A stretch of DNA of 64,000 bases from Halomonas sp. BDJS001 (GTDB taxonomy: Bacteria > Pseudomonadota > Gammaproteobacteria > Pseudomonadales > Halomonadaceae): the NCBI RefSeq assembly GCF_026104355.1, contig NZ_CP110535.1, positions 434,001 to 498,000 on the forward strand. The letters are read 5' to 3'. Below the pieces are notes generated by a model. That model was not told the DNA's origin. It saw only the letters and a list, made by a program, of their open reading frames with translations, and ran no database searches. The translations under genes and the position numbers were made by a program. Each line of letters opens with the position of its first letter. Position 1 is the stretch's first letter. Of the stretch, positions 62,372-64,000 are shown piece by piece.

Positions 62372-63688
62372 TTGAAACCGGTAAGAGTAGGTATTTGTGG
62401 TCTAGGTACTGTCGGTGGCGGCACCTTTAACGTATTGACTCGCAACGCTGATGATATTGCGCGTCGTGCTGGCCGCCCTATTGTGATTGAGCAGGTTGCT
62501 CACCGCAGTATTCATCCTGACTGCGATATTACCGGCATCAATGCCACCTCCGATGTGTTTGAAGTGGCGACCAATCCCAATGTGGATGTCCTGGTGGAGC
62601 TCATAGGCGGTTACGATATCGCCCGCGAGCTGGTGCTCACCGCCATTGAAAACGGCAAGCACGTGGTCACTGCCAACAAGGCGCTGATTGCAGTGCACGG
62701 CAACGAAATCTTCAAGGCCGCTCATGAAAAGGGCGTCATCGTGGCGTTTGAGGCCGCGGTGGCCGGCGGTATCCCCGTCATTAAATCGCTGCGCGAGGGC
62801 CTGGGTGCCAACCGCATCGAGTGGGTGGCGGGCATTATCAACGGCACTGGCAACTATATCCTTACCCATATGCGCGATGAAGGCCGCGCCTTTGAAGACG
62901 TGCTCGCAGAAGCCCAGGCGCTAGGCTACGCCGAGTCCGATCCCACCTTTGACGTGGAAGGTATCGATGCCGCGCACAAGCTGACGATTTTGGCCTCGAT
63001 TGCCTACGGCGTGCCGCTGCAGTTCGAGAAAGCCTTCACTGAAGGTATCTCGCGGATTACTGCGGAAGACGTCGAGCAAGCCGACAATCTAGGCTATGTG
63101 ATCAAGCACCTGGGTATTTCAAAGCGCACTGATCAGGGCCTTGAGCTGCGGGTTCACCCCACGCTGATCCCGAAAGAGCGCCTGCTGGCCAATGTACACG
63201 GCGTCAAAAATGCCATTGCGGTGATGGGCGATGCGGTAGGACCGACGCTCTACTACGGCGCGGGTGCGGGCGCAGAGCCTACCGCCTCGGCGGTGGTGGC
63301 TGACTTACTCGACGTGGCGCGGGATATCTCCACCGACCACCACTACCGGGTTCCCTATCTGGCGTTTAGCGGCATTGACGAAGATGTCAGCCAACTGCCC
63401 ATCATGCCGATGGAAGACATCACCACCGCCTATTACCTGCGCTTGTTGGCGGTTGATCGCCCCGGTGTTCTGGCGCGGGTGGCCACCATTTTGGCCGAGC
63501 AGGGCATCTCTATTGAAGCGCTGATTCAGAAAGAGGCCACTGAAGGCGAATTGGTGCCAATTATCCTGCTTACTCACCGCACCAAAGAGAAGCAGATGAA
63601 TGAAGCAATCCGCGAAATTGAGTCCATGGCCGATATTGCCGGGTCGTTAACGCGCATTCGCGTAGAAAGCCTGGACGAAGGGGAGTAA
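62372..63688 (+). CDS. hom: Homoserine dehydrogenase
   Basis: 438 residues, TTG start with AGGGGAAG upstream. N-terminal dinucleotide-binding GICGLGTVGGG, the catalytic lysine region ANKALIAVHG, GIINGTGNYILTHM and a C-terminal ACT domain (about 355-430) for feedback control by threonine. It reduces aspartate semialdehyde to homoserine for threonine and methionine. Five bases separate it from thrC, so the two are an operon; the dsbC gene is 110 bases upstream. Confidence 0.96.
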   Translation: MKPVRVGICGLGTVGGGTFNVLTRNADDIARRAGRPIVIEQVAHRSIHPDCDITGINATSDVFEVATNPNVDVLVELIGGYDIARELVLTAIENGKHVVTANKALIAVHGNEIFKAAHEKGVIVAFEAAVAGGIPVIKSLREGLGANRIEWVAGIINGTGNYILTHMRDEGRAFEDVLAEAQALGYAESDPTFDVEGIDAAHKLTILASIAYGVPLQFEKAFTEGISRITAEDVEQADNLGYVIKHLGISKRTDQGLELRVHPTLIPKERLLANVHGVKNAIAVMGDAVGPTLYYGAGAGAEPTASAVVADLLDVARDISTDHHYRVPYLAFSGIDEDVSQLPIMPMEDITTAYYLRLLAVDRPGVLARVATILAEQGISIEALIQKEATEGELVPIILLTHRTKEKQMNEAIREIESMADIAGSLTRIRVESLDEGE

Positions 63689-63693
63689 GCAAG

Positions 63694-64000
63694 ATGCGCT
63701 ATATCAGCACGCGTGGGCAAGCGCCCGCGCTCTCCTTTGAAGAAGTGGTGCTCACCGGTATGGCCAGCGACGGCGGCCTCTATGTGCCGGAAACTCTGCC
63801 TGAACTCTCCCGTGAAGAGTTGGCCGACATGGCCGGGCTCTCCTACGCGGAAATCGCTTTCCGCGTGATGAAGCCGTTTGTGAACGGAGAGATCGACGAC
63901 GAGACTTTCCGCAGCATCGTGACCGAGGCCTACGCGACCTTTAATCACGACGCAGTCGTGCCCCTCAAGCAGCTGGATGCCAATCACTTCCTGCTTGAGC
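63694..64000 (+). CDS. thrC: Threonine synthase, 3' end outside window
   Basis: The open frame from the ATG at 63694 (GGAG 9 bases upstream) runs to the window edge without a stop; about 102 residues are visible. They begin MRYISTRGQAPALSFEEVVL and include MASDGGLYVPETLP, the N-terminal signature of PLP-dependent threonine synthase. It converts O-phosphohomoserine to threonine and follows hom directly. The PLP lysine lies in the missing part. Confidence 0.93.
   Translation, partial: MRYISTRGQAPALSFEEVVLTGMASDGGLYVPETLPELSREELADMAGLSYAEIAFRVMKPFVNGEIDDETFRSIVTEAYATFNHDAVVPLKQLDANHFLLE

Overview
This window is chromosomal DNA of a moderately halophilic gammaproteobacterium, most likely Halomonas or a close relative. 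The evidence is a gammaproteobacterial 16S-tRNA-Ile-tRNA-Ala-23S-5S operon, proteins that read as close relatives of Enterobacteria and Pseudomonas proteins but are more acidic, a polyhydroxyalkanoate-type acetoacetyl-CoA reductase, and the conserved corB/ypjD/ffh/rpsP/rimM/trmD/rplS and xerD/dsbC/hom/thrC neighbourhoods. No phage, insertion sequence or CRISPR array was seen. The genus assignment is inference.

Layout. 1-6.0 kb: the end of a YdjM-like membrane protein, then a minus-strand set (GntR/FCD regulator, DctB-type kinase, DctD-type sigma-54 activator) divergent from lldD (L-lactate dehydrogenase). Two PdhR/LldR-type operators lie 200 bp apart in the shared intergenic region. 6.0-11.9 kb: a complete rRNA operon with promoter, two boxA sites, processing stems, terminator and an odd partial copy of tRNA-Ile in the spacer. 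12-23.1 kb: mostly small housekeeping or stress genes (small lipoprotein, isochorismatase-like hydrolase, yaaA, tas, LOG protein, DUF501, thioesterase, PatB/MalY-like lyase, CnoX-like protein), a frameshifted PRISE-type reductase and a divergent LysR regulator.

23.1-40.9 kb is the standout. A type I secretion ABC transporter and membrane fusion protein are divergent from a single 13,965-base gene encoding a 4,654-residue secreted protein. That protein is a chain of carbohydrate-binding-like, Ig/cadherin-like and malectin-like modules around a glucose/sorbosone dehydrogenase-like beta-propeller. It ends in four tandem CBM6-like modules and has no RTX repeats. The AT-rich region between the transporter and the giant gene carries four copies of a palindromic TTGTNACAA box. 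I read this as a one-substrate type I secretion system for a sugar-binding, possibly sugar-oxidising, surface or matrix protein.

41-64 kb: initiator tRNA, phaB, a 938-residue DUF349 protein, minCDE, sbcB, a pitrilysin-type protease, an SRAP-fold protein that has lost its recognised catalytic residues, a TetR-like regulator with a PlsC-type acyltransferase, corB/ypjD divergent from ffh, the rpsP-rimM-trmD-rplS ribosome operon, then xerD-dsbC-hom and the start of thrC, which runs off the end of the window.
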